Source: Leptospira harrisiae (GTDB taxonomy: Bacteria; Spirochaetota; Leptospiria; Leptospirales; Leptospiraceae). Taken from it: DNA of 64,000 nt. A program made the position numbers and the translations under genes. A model generated the notes under the pieces. That model was not told where the DNA came from. It worked only from the letters and a program-made list of their open reading frames with translations, and made no database searches. Location: assembly GCF_002811945.1 (NCBI RefSeq), contig NZ_NPDX01000001.1:1806501-1870500 (forward strand), written 5' to 3'. This document shows positions 16,433-25,415 of the stretch, one piece after another; within the stretch, counting starts at the first letter, position 1, and every line of letters starts with the position of its first letter.

Positions 16433-18014
16433 TACAAAGTTTTAAGGGTTTGATTTGAATGGGTTTTTGATTTTTCTTTAAATGGCTGCCTTCTAAGTTT
16501 TCTATCTTTTGTTGTTCATAAATGGACTGAACACTTAAATCTTCATAATACTTCACAAGATTCGGTGGAAGTGGGTAATTCAGAAGTTCCTCTTTATGCA
16601 ATTTAGCAAGAGTCAACCCAAACTCTCGAAAACTAGATTTATGAATTTCTAAATCAAGTTCAGACATAGTAGAACCAAGTTGGCTAGGATCATTCCATTT
16701 TTCCCAAAGACTTTCCCAAGCTTTACTATAGGCGCCATTTGCATCATTTTCATCTAAAAGATCAGCGATAGGTTGGATTTCTACAAAGAGTTGGTAAGTC
16801 AAATCCCGAAGACTCATCTCTTCCCCAAGAAATTTAATTTTAGTTTCTTCCTTTCGACCAAACCAAGTAGTCAGTTCTTGGTTTTTTCTCCAATCCGCCA
16901 TCTCCACCAAATCAGATTTAGGTGATTCATTCAACATACAATAGAGAAGAACCATATGCAAAAAATAGAGTCTGTTTTCTTCGACACCGATCGCAGAAAA
17001 TGGATCCAAATCAAGAAGTCTAATTTCCAAATACTCCACACCACGTTCCAAAAGGGCATCCACTACACGTTCATCACCTTTCGGAACTTGTTTTGGACGG
17101 ACAAGAGAATAGTATTCATTTTCCAATTGTAAAATATGGTCATTCAACTGGTTGGTAGGTTTTCCATTGAACTGTTTGTATGGAGTGTAGGATTTAGAAA
17201 CTACCTGACACATATCTGAAGCATACTCTTCCAGCGAATTTACGGAGATAGGATATTTTCCTTGTACTTTACTTGTATAACCAATACTAGAAAGGCGAAG
17301 GGTTGTAGCAAAATCTGATTTTAAAGTTTTAGAATCTCGTTTTTTGATTTGTTTGGATTCTTCCGTAAACGTAACGTCCGTTAAGCTAGATGACCCAAAT
17401 AAATACAATAAGGCTGGCGAAATTCTATAAAAGTTACGTATCGTATCAAAATAAATCTGCGATTTAGTTGTTGGTGTTAAAGGTTTTTTAAAACGTTTTT
17501 CTGAGACTACCGACAACATACAAGTATCGAAGGAAATATTGTAATGCACTCCCGAAATGGTTTGCATCTTCTTTCCATAACGATGGCCTAGTCCATTCCG
17601 ATAGATGGTTTTTTTTCTACCTTCTATGGAAGTCCCATAGTTCCCTACTTCAATTTTGTTTTCTGTTGGTAAAACAGGAGGGATACTAAAAGGCCATAAG
17701 TATTCGGAACCCAATCGACTGACAGTAAAGGCATGTAACTCTGTGAGTTCTCGTAGAGCATCAGGAATGGATTTGTGCACATTCGTTGCATATTCAATTT
17801 GTGCTTCGGCAAAATCTGTTTTGATCAATGGATGGGTGAGACTTGATCCGAGTGATTTGGGATGAGGAGTGGATGCCAGCTGAGATTTTCCATCCACCCT
17901 GACACTTTCCCTCTCTAACCCGTGTTTGGCGCTAAGTAAACAAGTTCGGTATTCTTCTGATAATAAATTACGTGTTGAATTTTTTTTAGTCGATGTTAAT
18001 AACTTTGATTTCAT
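16422..18014 (-). CDS. gshA: Glutamate-cysteine ligase
   Basis: 530 residues, E. coli-type GshA family. The ATP/glutamate-binding start is KHGLERESVRVD at about residues 30-41, followed by SLTHPLIKTDFAEAQIEYAT, GLGHRYGKKMQTISGVHYNIS, and the late EYLEIRLLDLDPF (metal and substrate residues). It joins glutamate and cysteine through the side-chain carboxylate, the first step of glutathione synthesis. The stop overlaps the ATP-grasp gene, and the start is 3 bases after the ggt stop. It is therefore part of the unit that starts at sufC. Confidence 0.93.
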   Translation of the reverse strand: MKSKLLTSTKKNSTRNLLSEEYRTCLLSAKHGLERESVRVDGKSQLASTPHPKSLGSSLTHPLIKTDFAEAQIEYATNVHKSIPDALRELTELHAFTVSRLGSEYLWPFSIPPVLPTENKIEVGNYGTSIEGRKKTIYRNGLGHRYGKKMQTISGVHYNISFDTCMLSVVSEKRFKKPLTPTTKSQIYFDTIRNFYRISPALLYLFGSSSLTDVTFTEESKQIKKRDSKTLKSDFATTLRLSSIGYTSKVQGKYPISVNSLEEYASDMCQVVSKSYTPYKQFNGKPTNQLNDHILQLENEYYSLVRPKQVPKGDERVVDALLERGVEYLEIRLLDLDPFSAIGVEENRLYFLHMVLLYCMLNESPKSDLVEMADWRKNQELTTWFGRKEETKIKFLGEEMSLRDLTYQLFVEIQPIADLLDENDANGAYSKAWESLWEKWNDPSQLGSTMSELDLEIHKSSFREFGLTLAKLHKEELLNYPLPPNLVKYYEDLSVQSIYEQQKIENLEGSHLKKNQKPIQIKPLKLCSGV

Positions 18015-18017
18015 GGT

Positions 18018-19778
18018 TTAAAAACCTAAAGGGACTCCTTCCCCTTTGGGATCTGAGACGCCAATGAGACGGTCTCCCTCCCTAGTGATGGCAAATACTT
18101 TCGCACGATGCCTAATATATTGGACTTGATAAAATGGTAATTCCGTTTGCGGAAAACTGTCTTTTATTTCAGGATCTAAAAAAATCCGATCCGGTTGGAA
18201 TTGGTGGTGGATCCTAGGATAGGATACACTTTCATACAAACTTTCCTTTTGGACCAAATATCGATATAGCGTATTAAAAATTGAGGTTGGGATTTGCGAA
18301 CCACCCGGGGCTCCGATCACCATTTTGGTTTTGCCTGTCCCGTCGAGAAGGATGGTTGGGCTCATACTGGATAGAGGAGTTTTTCCTGGCTCAATGGCAT
18401 TGGCCTTGGAACCCACAAGTCCATACAGATTAGGAACACCTGGAGCCACTGCAAAATCATCCATGGTATTGTTTAGAACAAGGCCAGTTCCTGGAACCAT
18501 CTGGACTGCTCCAAAAATTCCATTTACTGATTGGGTTGTGGATACCGCATTCCCATCTTTATCCATAATGGAGATATGAGTGGTATTATAAGATTCTTGT
18601 TTTTGTTTTTCCTCTTTGGATTCGGGCCAACTCCCTGAAACCACTTTTTTTTCGATCTCATTTGTTTCTTCTTTGGCATAACTTGCAGATACTAGTTTAG
18701 ACACCGGAACCGTTGTAAAACCCGGATCTCCGCCTAGTTCCGCCCGGTCACGGTAGGCCACTCGCATAGCTTCCGTAATACGAATTATCTCACCAACATT
18801 TCCCTTAGGAAAAGTATTTCGTTTTTGCATTTCCGAATACAGGTTCATCATAGTCACAAGATGAACCCCCGAACTGGGAGGAGGCATGGTAAGAATCGTA
18901 TGTCCCCAAGTAGAAGAAACTAAAGGATCACTTACCTTTACTTGGTAGTTTTTAAAATCATCACTAGTAATAAAATTTTCATATTCTGAATAATACTGAG
19001 ATACAAGTTGGATGGTCTCTCCATCCAGAAATTCCTTTTCAGAATTTTCAACAATCCGTTCCAATGTTTTGGCAAGGTCCTCCTGCTGGAGGAGTTCTCC
19101 TTCCCGAATGGCTCTGTTATCAATCCCAAAAACTTTTTTCATGGCTAAATTCATATCCGGCCAAGTTTTAGAAATGGCATTTGCCAAATCTCCATAGACA
19201 GAAAACCCATTTTTCGCATAACGAATAGCAGGTGCAATCACGACATTCAGTGGTAACTTTCCATGTTGTTTTTGGATTGCTAAAATCCCTTGCACCGTTC
19301 CAGGCACTCCAGCACTATAGGCACCTTTTAAGGTTTTACCTGCAATCACAGAACCATCAGGATTTAAGTAAAAGGAAGAAGTTCCTTTTTTTGGTGAACG
19401 TTCTCTAAAGTCGTAAGCCCATTTCCCTTTTTGTGGTAAATGAATGACGGCAAAACCACCACCAAATAAACCCGTGGAATGAGGACGAAGGACAGAGATG
19501 GCAAAACTTGCGGCAGCAAATACATCCACCACATTTCCCCCTTGTTTCCAAACCTCCATTCCCGCTTGTGAGGCCAAAGGATGGTCGGAAGATATGATGA
19601 TTTCTTTTCCAGAAAATTCATAACGAGACCGTTTTTCTGCCGATCCTTCAATTTGAGGGATGTGAAGAGAAACCTCTTCCTTTTCAGAAAAAGATTCCTT
19701 TAAGAAAGGTATCGTCTCACAACTGTTAAATAAAAAGACAACTAAAAAGAGGATAAGAAAGGGAAATCGAAAATTCAA
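18018..19778 (-). CDS. ggt: Gamma-glutamyltransferase lipoprotein
   Basis: 586 residues, typical of GGT proenzymes. The autoproteolysis/nucleophile signature [20 protein letters not shown] holds the catalytic Thr at about residue 396 and splits the large and small subunits. Other family blocks are [18 protein letters not shown] and [11 protein letters not shown]. The N-terminus is a lipobox-type signal (LFNSC), so the enzyme should be lipid-anchored in the periplasm or outer envelope, where it would cleave glutathione and other gamma-glutamyl compounds. It overlaps the sufT-like gene by 4 bases and is followed by gshA after 3 bases. Breakdown and synthesis of glutathione thus share one transcript. 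Confidence 0.95.
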   Translation of the reverse strand: MNFRFPFLILFLVVFLFNSCETIPFLKESFSEKEEVSLHIPQIEGSAEKRSRYEFSGKEIIISSDHPLASQAGMEVWKQGGNVVDVFAAASFAISVLRPHSTGLFGGGFAVIHLPQKGKWAYDFRERSPKKGTSSFYLNPDGSVIAGKTLKGAYSAGVPGTVQGILAIQKQHGKLPLNVVIAPAIRYAKNGFSVYGDLANAISKTWPDMNLAMKKVFGIDNRAIREGELLQQEDLAKTLERIVENSEKEFLDGETIQLVSQYYSEYENFITSDDFKNYQVKVSDPLVSSTWGHTILTMPPPSSGVHLVTMMNLYSEMQKRNTFPKGNVGEIIRITEAMRVAYRDRAELGGDPGFTTVPVSKLVSASYAKEETNEIEKKVVSGSWPESKEEKQKQESYNTTHISIMDKDGNAVSTTQSVNGIFGAVQMVPGTGLVLNNTMDDFAVAPGVPNLYGLVGSKANAIEPGKTPLSSMSPTILLDGTGKTKMVIGAPGGSQIPTSIFNTLYRYLVQKESLYESVSYPRIHHQFQPDRIFLDPEIKDSFPQTELPFYQVQYIRHRAKVFAITREGDRLIGVSDPKGEGVPLGF

Positions 19779-20098
19779 TCGAAAATCCCCATTTGCATTT
19801 TGGCTTCTTCACTGGCCATGGCACGAGGTTCCCATTTCGGATTCCATACCACATGGACAACAGCTTCACTAATTCCATCCACACGGAGTGCGTGGTTTTC
19901 GATATCTTGTTTCATTTGTGGTCCGGCCGGACAGGCAAGAGAGGTATAGGTCATGGTAATGTCCGCCTTTTCCCCTTCCACTTTGATATCATAAATCAAA
20001 CCAAGTTCAATCAGAGAAATGCCTATTTCTGGGTCTTCTACCATACGAACACTGTGGAATACTTCCCATTCTTTTTCTGTTTCTGGATCACGAATCAT
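19775..20098 (-). CDS. SufT-like MIP18/DUF59 iron-sulfur assembly factor
   Basis: 107 residues of the MIP18 (DUF59) family: [21 protein letters not shown], then [14 protein letters not shown] with the conserved Cys, and a C-terminal [14 protein letters not shown] segment. Family members (SufT, MIP18/CIA2, PaaD-like) help mature iron-sulfur proteins. It overlaps both neighbours (sufU by 11 bases, ggt by 4), supporting membership in the SUF unit. Confidence 0.88.
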   Translation of the reverse strand: MIRDPETEKEWEVFHSVRMVEDPEIGISLIELGLIYDIKVEGEKADITMTYTSLACPAGPQMKQDIENHALRVDGISEAVVHVVWNPKWEPRAMASEEAKMQMGIFD

Positions 20099-20522
20099 AA
20101 ATACCCTCTTTGAATTTTAATAAGGTCTGCCAAGGAAGCAGGCCACAACGATAACGACCAGGATGATTACGAAGGACTGAAAAAAAGGATAACTCTTCCT
20201 TGTCTTCAATCAAACAAGAATCCTCACCATCCAAAAATTTTTTCCGGTTCTGTAAGTAAGACTGGAATTGGTTCGGATCTAGTTTGGATTTATTTTTAAA
20301 AAGAAATCCGGCCGCAGCAGAACAAATGGAACAAGATTCACCACCAAGTCCGAGAATTTGAATGGAATGATTTTTTTCTATATTGTAATAAATATAAATT
20401 TCATCGCCACAAAGGGGATTTAGTCCTTTCAAAGTTTGGTAAGGGACAGATGGTTTTTCCCATAACCCGTAAGATTTCCATCTTAGGAAATCTTTGAACT
20501 TACTTTCTTGCGACACGACCAA
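20088..20522 (-). CDS. sufU: SufU/IscU-like iron-sulfur scaffold or sulfur-transfer protein
   Basis: 144 residues. The U-type fold has its three conserved cysteines: NPLCGD (Cys1), [13 protein letters not shown] (Cys2) and YRCGLLPW (Cys3), with the Asp after Cys1. An extra stretch between Cys2 and Cys3 resembles the SufU insertion. In SufU the trio binds zinc and accepts sulfur from SufS. It overlaps sufS by 23 bases, as in Gram-positive SUF operons, favouring SufU over a true IscU scaffold. Sequence in the Cys2 region (an extra Cys) is slightly unusual. Confidence 0.88.
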   Translation of the reverse strand: MVVSQESKFKDFLRWKSYGLWEKPSVPYQTLKGLNPLCGDEIYIYYNIEKNHSIQILGLGGESCSICSAAAGFLFKNKSKLDPNQFQSYLQNRKKFLDGEDSCLIEDKEELSFFSVLRNHPGRYRCGLLPWQTLLKFKEGIYDS

Positions 20523-21744
20523 ATATCGATTTCACTTTGTCAATGGAATGTAAGAGAGCATCGATATCTTCCTTTGTATTGTATAAATAGAACGATGCAC
20601 GACAAGTTCCTGGAATTGATAATTGTTTCATGAGTGGTTGGCAACAGTGGTGGCCCACACGAATGGCAACACCCTCTTCATCTAATATGGATCCAACATC
20701 ATGAGGGTGGATTCCTTCCATTGTAAAGGATACAACCCCGCCTCTTTTGTCTAAATCTTCTGTTCCATAAATATGAAGGCCACCAATTCGGTTGAGTTTT
20801 TCCAATGCATATTCAGTTAACATCCGTTCGTGTTCTTTGATGTTTTTCATTCCTACTTTTTGAAGGTAATCTAATGCATGGCTAAAACCAATGACTCCGG
20901 CAATATTCGGAGTTCCTGCTTCTAATTTTGCAGGGAGGGCCGCATAAGTAGAACTTTCTAGCTCTACCGATTCTATCATATCCCCGCCACCAAGCCAAGG
21001 GGGCATAGCTTCTAGAATTTCTTCTTTTCCGAAAAGAACTCCCACACCAGTGGGTCCAAGCATCTTATGGGCCGAAAATGCATAAAAGTCTACATCCATA
21101 TCCACCAAATGGATGGGCATATGACATGCTGCTTGTGCTCCATCGACTAGAACTTTTGCACCGACTTGGCGAACCCGATCAATAATCCTCGTTAGGTCAT
21201 GAATCGTTCCAGTTACATTGGACATCTGGCTTATGGCGACTAACTTTGTGCGTTTGTTAATGATTTCGTTTAAATTAGATAAATTGTAAGTCGTATCTTC
21301 GTTAATGGGAATGAATTTTAAAAAGGCTTTTTTTTCTAAGGCCAACATCTGCCAAGGAACCAAATTCGAATGGTGTTCCTGGACGGACAAAACAATCTCA
21401 TCTCCCTCAGTGATATTGGTTCGACCCCAGGTCTGTGCCACTAAGTTGATGGCATCCGTTGTCCCACGAGTGAAAATAATTGCCTTAGCACATTGAGCCT
21501 GGAAAAAATGGGAAGTTTTGATCCGGGTGCGTTCAAAGAGTTCGGTTGCATGTTGGGATAAATAATACACACCCCGATGGATGTTGGCATTGTCGTTTGT
21601 ATAATAGTGATTCGTTGCATCAATCACCGACTGTGGTTTTTGTGAAGAGGCACCATTGTCTAAGTAAACAAGAGGTTTGCCATTTGGTAAAGTGCGAGAC
21701 AAAATAGGAAAATCCTTTCGGACTTGGTAAGGATCTAAACTCAT
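20500..21744 (-). CDS. sufS: Cysteine desulfurase SufS
   Basis: 414-residue class II PLP cysteine desulfurase. Substrate-side motifs [14 protein letters not shown] and [12 protein letters not shown], the PLP lysine in [14 protein letters not shown], and the active-site Cys in [11 protein letters not shown]. It takes sulfur from cysteine as persulfide for cluster assembly, usually handed to SufU or SufE. No SufE gene is seen, while SufU is adjacent. It overlaps the Rieske gene (4 bases) and sufU (23 bases). Confidence 0.97.
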   Translation of the reverse strand: MSLDPYQVRKDFPILSRTLPNGKPLVYLDNGASSQKPQSVIDATNHYYTNDNANIHRGVYYLSQHATELFERTRIKTSHFFQAQCAKAIIFTRGTTDAINLVAQTWGRTNITEGDEIVLSVQEHHSNLVPWQMLALEKKAFLKFIPINEDTTYNLSNLNEIINKRTKLVAISQMSNVTGTIHDLTRIIDRVRQVGAKVLVDGAQAACHMPIHLVDMDVDFYAFSAHKMLGPTGVGVLFGKEEILEAMPPWLGGGDMIESVELESSTYAALPAKLEAGTPNIAGVIGFSHALDYLQKVGMKNIKEHERMLTEYALEKLNRIGGLHIYGTEDLDKRGGVVSFTMEGIHPHDVGSILDEEGVAIRVGHHCCQPLMKQLSIPGTCRASFYLYNTKEDIDALLHSIDKVKSIFGRVARK

Positions 21745-22058
21745 ACCGCCTCCAAATCAACTTCCAAATCTGTCCCATTCACACGAACAGGAAAAATCAC
21801 AAGTGGTTCTGTCGCAGGTAAGGCCAAAACATTACCGGTTCGAACATCAAATTTTGCAAAATGTCTAGGACAGGTAATGACACATCCTTCTAATTTCCCA
21901 CAGGAAATTTCTTCCCCGTCATGAGTGCAAGAATCTTCAAAAGCAAAGTATTCCCCTTCCACTTTTGTCAGAACCACATTAAAATGGCGAGTTTTTACAA
22001 CTACCAAACTGCCCTCAGTGACTTCTGAAACAGAGATTATTTTTTTAAAGGCCATCAT
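21741..22058 (-). CDS. Rieske [2Fe-2S] ferredoxin
   Basis: 105 residues. Two Rieske motifs: C-x-H in [10 protein letters not shown] and C-x-x-H in [11 protein letters not shown], then the typical [13 protein letters not shown] stretch. Small soluble Rieske proteins of this kind are ferredoxins of ring-hydroxylating oxygenases, but here there is no oxygenase. It sits between sufD and sufS with overlaps on both sides. A similar Rieske protein is found in SUF operons of various bacteria; a role as electron donor to assembly is plausible but not shown. Confidence 0.93.
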   Translation of the reverse strand: MMAFKKIISVSEVTEGSLVVVKTRHFNVVLTKVEGEYFAFEDSCTHDGEEISCGKLEGCVITCPRHFAKFDVRTGNVLALPATEPLVIFPVRVNGTDLEVDLEAV

Positions 22059-23218
22059 TTGCCTCCCACGAGAATCTCTTTGATCTCAGATTCCAAAGAT
22101 AACTTTACTTCATCAGAAAATCCAATGGACTGAATGGTTTCTCCGTAAAAGGCAGTCACGAGTAAGGACTTAGATTCTTCTGGTGTGAGACCACGTGACA
22201 AAAGATAAAAATACTGTTCTTCGTCTATATCGCCAACTGTGGCACCATGTGTACAAGATACATCTTCTGCCAAAACCTCTAGTTTCGGATTGGCTTCTGC
22301 CCTTGCCTTTTTATTCAAAGATAAGTTAAACGATTCTTGGTGAGCAGTCACCTTTTTCAAATTAGGTGGGATGATCAAATTTCCTGTAAAAATATGATGG
22401 GCCTTGTCAGTCACAATGGCTTTATAACTGATTTTACTCGTAGTAAAATCGGCATGGTGAAACATTTCCATATCTAAATCTTTTAAATTTCTACCCCCAA
22501 GCGCTGACACTCCGTCCACAGTTACTTCTGTACCTTTCCCAAGTAAATGAGCATGTAAAAATAATTTAGAACGAAATCCACCCATTGGGTAATGGTGGTA
22601 TTTCACTTGTGAATCATTATGGCCGAGAATACAAACATTCCGAAACCGGTAGAGGTCTAGGTCACTTGACTCACGGTCTAAAATTTCCAAATAGGAAGAA
22701 TCGCCGGCAATGTAGAAATCTAATGAGGATGATAAATGTAAGTCTTCGGATAAATGATGATTTTGGAATCTAATTTGAGTTTTGGAAGTTTTTCCTTTAG
22801 TGAGATAAAATATTCTTACAGAATGTTTTGGTTTATCACCTTCTTCTTCAAAATCAAATTCTGATTCTCCTTCCTCTAACAAAATAATTTCATAATAAGG
22901 AGCTACTACCAAATTAAGGTAAGCAAAATAATCTTTAGGAGTGTATTTCAAAATATCCGCAAGTAAAGATTGCACCGTTTCTTCAGATAACGACTGTTCT
23001 ACAGTATTTTCTTCCGATACAATAGATCCAGGATTTACTTCTTTTGGATCAAATTGTAACTCTTTCCAATCCACAGAACCAATCGGAAACTTTCTCCAAG
23101 ACTCTTCCGAATCTTTGGGAATTTCTAACTGATTCCAAATTTCTAAAAGAGAAGTATTAAATTGAGTGTATCTTTCTTTTGTAAGAACCAATCGATTTTT
23201 TGTGAGTGAGGAATTCAT
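22055..23218 (-). CDS. sufD: SUF complex scaffold subunit, SufD-type
   Basis: 387 residues. The C-terminal SufB/SufD beta-helix family block is clear: [33 protein letters not shown] and [23 protein letters not shown]. The shorter length, the N-terminal acyl-chain-like helical region ([25 protein letters not shown]) and the absence of the SufB-specific N-terminal extension favour SufD. The ATG overlapping the sufC stop (ATGA) with a GAAGGGG Shine-Dalgarno sequence is preferred over an upstream start. No separate sufB lies in the window. Confidence 0.87.
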   Translation of the reverse strand: MNSSLTKNRLVLTKERYTQFNTSLLEIWNQLEIPKDSEESWRKFPIGSVDWKELQFDPKEVNPGSIVSEENTVEQSLSEETVQSLLADILKYTPKDYFAYLNLVVAPYYEIILLEEGESEFDFEEEGDKPKHSVRIFYLTKGKTSKTQIRFQNHHLSEDLHLSSSLDFYIAGDSSYLEILDRESSDLDLYRFRNVCILGHNDSQVKYHHYPMGGFRSKLFLHAHLLGKGTEVTVDGVSALGGRNLKDLDMEMFHHADFTTSKISYKAIVTDKAHHIFTGNLIIPPNLKKVTAHQESFNLSLNKKARAEANPKLEVLAEDVSCTHGATVGDIDEEQYFYLLSRGLTPEESKSLLVTAFYGETIQSIGFSDEVKLSLESEIKEILVGGK

Positions 23219-23967
23219 TTGACCCCTTCTCTCTCCAAAATCCAATCATATCCGACTTCCTCTAATTTTAAAGAAAGGTCTTTGCCACCTGTTTCTAAAA
23301 TTCGTCCATCTGCAAACACATGTACAAAATCAGGAACTATATAATTCAACATCCTTTGGTAGTGAGTGATGAGGAGAATGGAACGTTCCGGATTTCTATT
23401 AGAATTGATTCCTTCTGAAACAATTCGTAATGCATCAATATCCAAACCAGAATCCGTTTCATCCAAAATGGACAAAATTGGTTTTAACAAACTCATCTGT
23501 AAAATTTCGGCCCGTTTTTTTTCACCACCAGAAAACCCATCATTCACATAACGCCCGATAAATGATTGAGGCACTTCCAAAAGATCCATGGATTGTTTTA
23601 ATTCTTGTTTGAATTCTTTGACAGGAACTTCTTTTCCCCTATGTGCTTTGAGAATTGATTTTAGAAAATTTCCAATGGTAACACCAGGAAGAGAAGTTGG
23701 GTATTGGAAGGACAAAAATAATCCAAGCCTTGCCCTTTCATCGGTTGTTTTATTTAAAATGGACTCTCCCTTAAAGAGGATATCTCCGGAAGTGATTGTA
23801 TATTTCGGATGTCCTAGAATGACATTGGAAAGTGTGCTCTTTCCTGACCCATTGGGCCCCATAATGGCATGAACCTCTCCGGGTCCGATGGTGAGATTGA
23901 CTCCCCGGAGGATCGTTTTGTCCCCTACATTAGCGTGTAGAGATTTAATTTCGAGAATAGCGGACAA
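23215..23967 (-). CDS. sufC: SUF complex ATPase SufC
   Basis: 250-residue ABC-type ATPase. Walker [13 protein letters not shown] is at about residues 36-47, signature [14 protein letters not shown], Walker B with D in [17 protein letters not shown]-loop [10 protein letters not shown]. The SufC-specific [14 protein letters not shown] block is present. It drives conformational change in the SufBCD scaffold. First gene of the unit; the codon read as start is TTG. The upstream 90 bases hold a 7-1-7 palindrome. Confidence 0.96.
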   Translation of the reverse strand: MSAILEIKSLHANVGDKTILRGVNLTIGPGEVHAIMGPNGSGKSTLSNVILGHPKYTITSGDILFKGESILNKTTDERARLGLFLSFQYPTSLPGVTIGNFLKSILKAHRGKEVPVKEFKQELKQSMDLLEVPQSFIGRYVNDGFSGGEKKRAEILQMSLLKPILSILDETDSGLDIDALRIVSEGINSNRNPERSILLITHYQRMLNYIVPDFVHVFADGRILETGGKDLSLKLEEVGYDWILEREGVK

Positions 23968-23991
23968 GGTGGTATCCTGTTTTGTATATAT

Positions 23992-24006
23992 TTAGAATGA
24001 TTCTAT
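23992..24006. promoter_or_regulatory. Candidate Fur/PerR-type operator upstream of sufC
   Basis: TTAGAATGATTCTAT is a 7-1-7 near-perfect palindrome (inner 13 bases TAGAATGATTCTA are a perfect palindrome). It lies 24 bases upstream of the sufC start codon in an AT-rich region that should hold the promoter. It differs from the PerR box consensus TTATAATnATTATAA at three positions. PerR and Fur homologues are known in Leptospira. Binding here is inferred. Confidence 0.55.
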
Positions 24007-24061
24007 AATTTAGACGAATCCCTTCTACCAGGAAAAAGCACCACTCAAAAAAAACAAGATT

Positions 24062-25300
24062 CTATTCCGACCAACCCACCTGCGCAATCAGGATCTTCCC
24101 ATCCATTAGGGAGAAGGTAAAAATCACATATTGGTTTTGGTTTGAGATATCATACAAAGGGTAAGTGACCCCCCATTTTTTGCGAAACCGTTCCGACTCT
24201 TCCTTGTGCTTTAAAAAGTAGGGTTTCCAAGCATAATTGTTCCCAATCTGGCGCGATCTTTCCAAATACCCACCATTCAATCGATCCAAATCGTAAGTGG
24301 GAGTGATTTGGTAACCTTCACCGTCACAAACAAAAACTTTCAAAATCTCTCTTGGCAAAGAACTGAGAATTTGTCCAAATCGATAAGAAAAGTCATCCTC
24401 TTTGACATCAGAAAGTTCATAGAACAAATCTTGGAGTTGGTCGATGATCCGTTGTTCCCGGACTCCCTTTTCCCGAAGTTCCTTAGAACGAACGCTAGAA
24501 AAGTTTTCGAGTACGGTTTTCATTTTATCTGAGAAAGTATTGCGGTTTAGAAAATGAGGGTTGGGAGTTGAGAAGTAGAAACCTTGCAAAAGATTGGCAC
24601 CCATGGAAAGGGCAAGATTCACCTCTTCCTCAGTTTCAATTCCTTCAAATAGAAGTTGGCTTCCGAGTTTTTGTGACATTTCCGAAATGGCACCAAGGAC
24701 TTGTTTGAATGAATTTTTATTCAAACTCTCTCGCATAATACGAATGTCGACTTTCATAATGTCGGGATGTAAATACCCAATTCGCTCTAAATTGGAAAAG
24801 CCAGTACCTAAATCATCAATAGCGATTTTCAGACCGTAGTCCCGAAAGATTTGTACAATCTGGATGAGGCGGTCAATCGATCCATCAAACTCATCTTCAG
24901 TGATTTCAATTACCACTTGGTTGCGATCAATTCCATATTTTTCAATGAGTTGGATGATATGAAAGTTTTCAGCAAAGAGGTCTGTATGATGGACACGAGA
25001 AAGAAAGTTCGGCATCATATTGAAAAAGAGTTTAGTGCGAAGGTTGCTCTCTTTTAAAGTCTGAACTGCCTTTTCCCTAAGAATTCGGTCAATATTGTAA
25101 ACTGGTACTGGGTCTTGGTCCCGGTTGTGGAAAAGTCCACCTAAAGAATGGTAGGTGTTTTCCTCAGGATTGAATTGGCGGCCAAGCACCTCGTATGCTG
25201 AAATGGAGCGATTGATCGCATTGACGATGGGTTGGAAATGAGGGACAAAGTATGTCTCGTTCCAAAACTGGTTTCCTTCCGTTGATTCCGTTGTGAACAT
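24062..25300 (-). CDS. EAL-domain c-di-GMP phosphodiesterase
   Basis: 412 residues; EAL domain at about residues 15-250, then about 160 residues of unrecognised C-terminal sequence. The signature is EVLGR rather than EALLR. The metal/catalytic positions look intact: FFNMMPNFL, VVIEITEDEF, IDDLGTGFSNLERI, LHPDIMKVD, LFEGIETEEEVNLA and MGANLLQGFYFS. It therefore probably cleaves c-di-GMP. There is no GGDEF domain and no membrane segment. The C-terminal part might sense a signal (KVFVCDGEGYQITPTYDLDR, DISNQNQYVIFTFSL), similar to the PAS/GAF-like ends of Leptospira EAL proteins. Confidence 0.92.
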   Translation of the reverse strand: MFTTESTEGNQFWNETYFVPHFQPIVNAINRSISAYEVLGRQFNPEENTYHSLGGLFHNRDQDPVPVYNIDRILREKAVQTLKESNLRTKLFFNMMPNFLSRVHHTDLFAENFHIIQLIEKYGIDRNQVVIEITEDEFDGSIDRLIQIVQIFRDYGLKIAIDDLGTGFSNLERIGYLHPDIMKVDIRIMRESLNKNSFKQVLGAISEMSQKLGSQLLFEGIETEEEVNLALSMGANLLQGFYFSTPNPHFLNRNTFSDKMKTVLENFSSVRSKELREKGVREQRIIDQLQDLFYELSDVKEDDFSYRFGQILSSLPREILKVFVCDGEGYQITPTYDLDRLNGGYLERSRQIGNNYAWKPYFLKHKEESERFRKKWGVTYPLYDISNQNQYVIFTFSLMDGKILIAQVGWSE

Positions 25301-25321
25301 GGTTCCCTTTCGTCCAGATTA

Positions 25322-25415
25322 GAACTAAGTTCAAAACTGACAAGTCAAAATCCCCAAATTTAAGACAAGTTTAAGGAAATTTGACCCTAAAATGACCAAA
25401 ATATGTCAAATTGAC
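25322..25415. promoter_or_regulatory. Palindrome cluster between EAL gene and glgC
   Basis: The 115-base spacer upstream of the EAL gene holds three short perfect palindromes: GAACTAAGTTC (25322-25332), TGACAAGTCA (25338-25347) and GTCAAATTGAC (25405-25415). The TGAC/GTCA half-site recurs in between. They are candidate operators for the EAL promoter. No clear -10/-35 pair can be fixed by eye. Confidence 0.4.
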
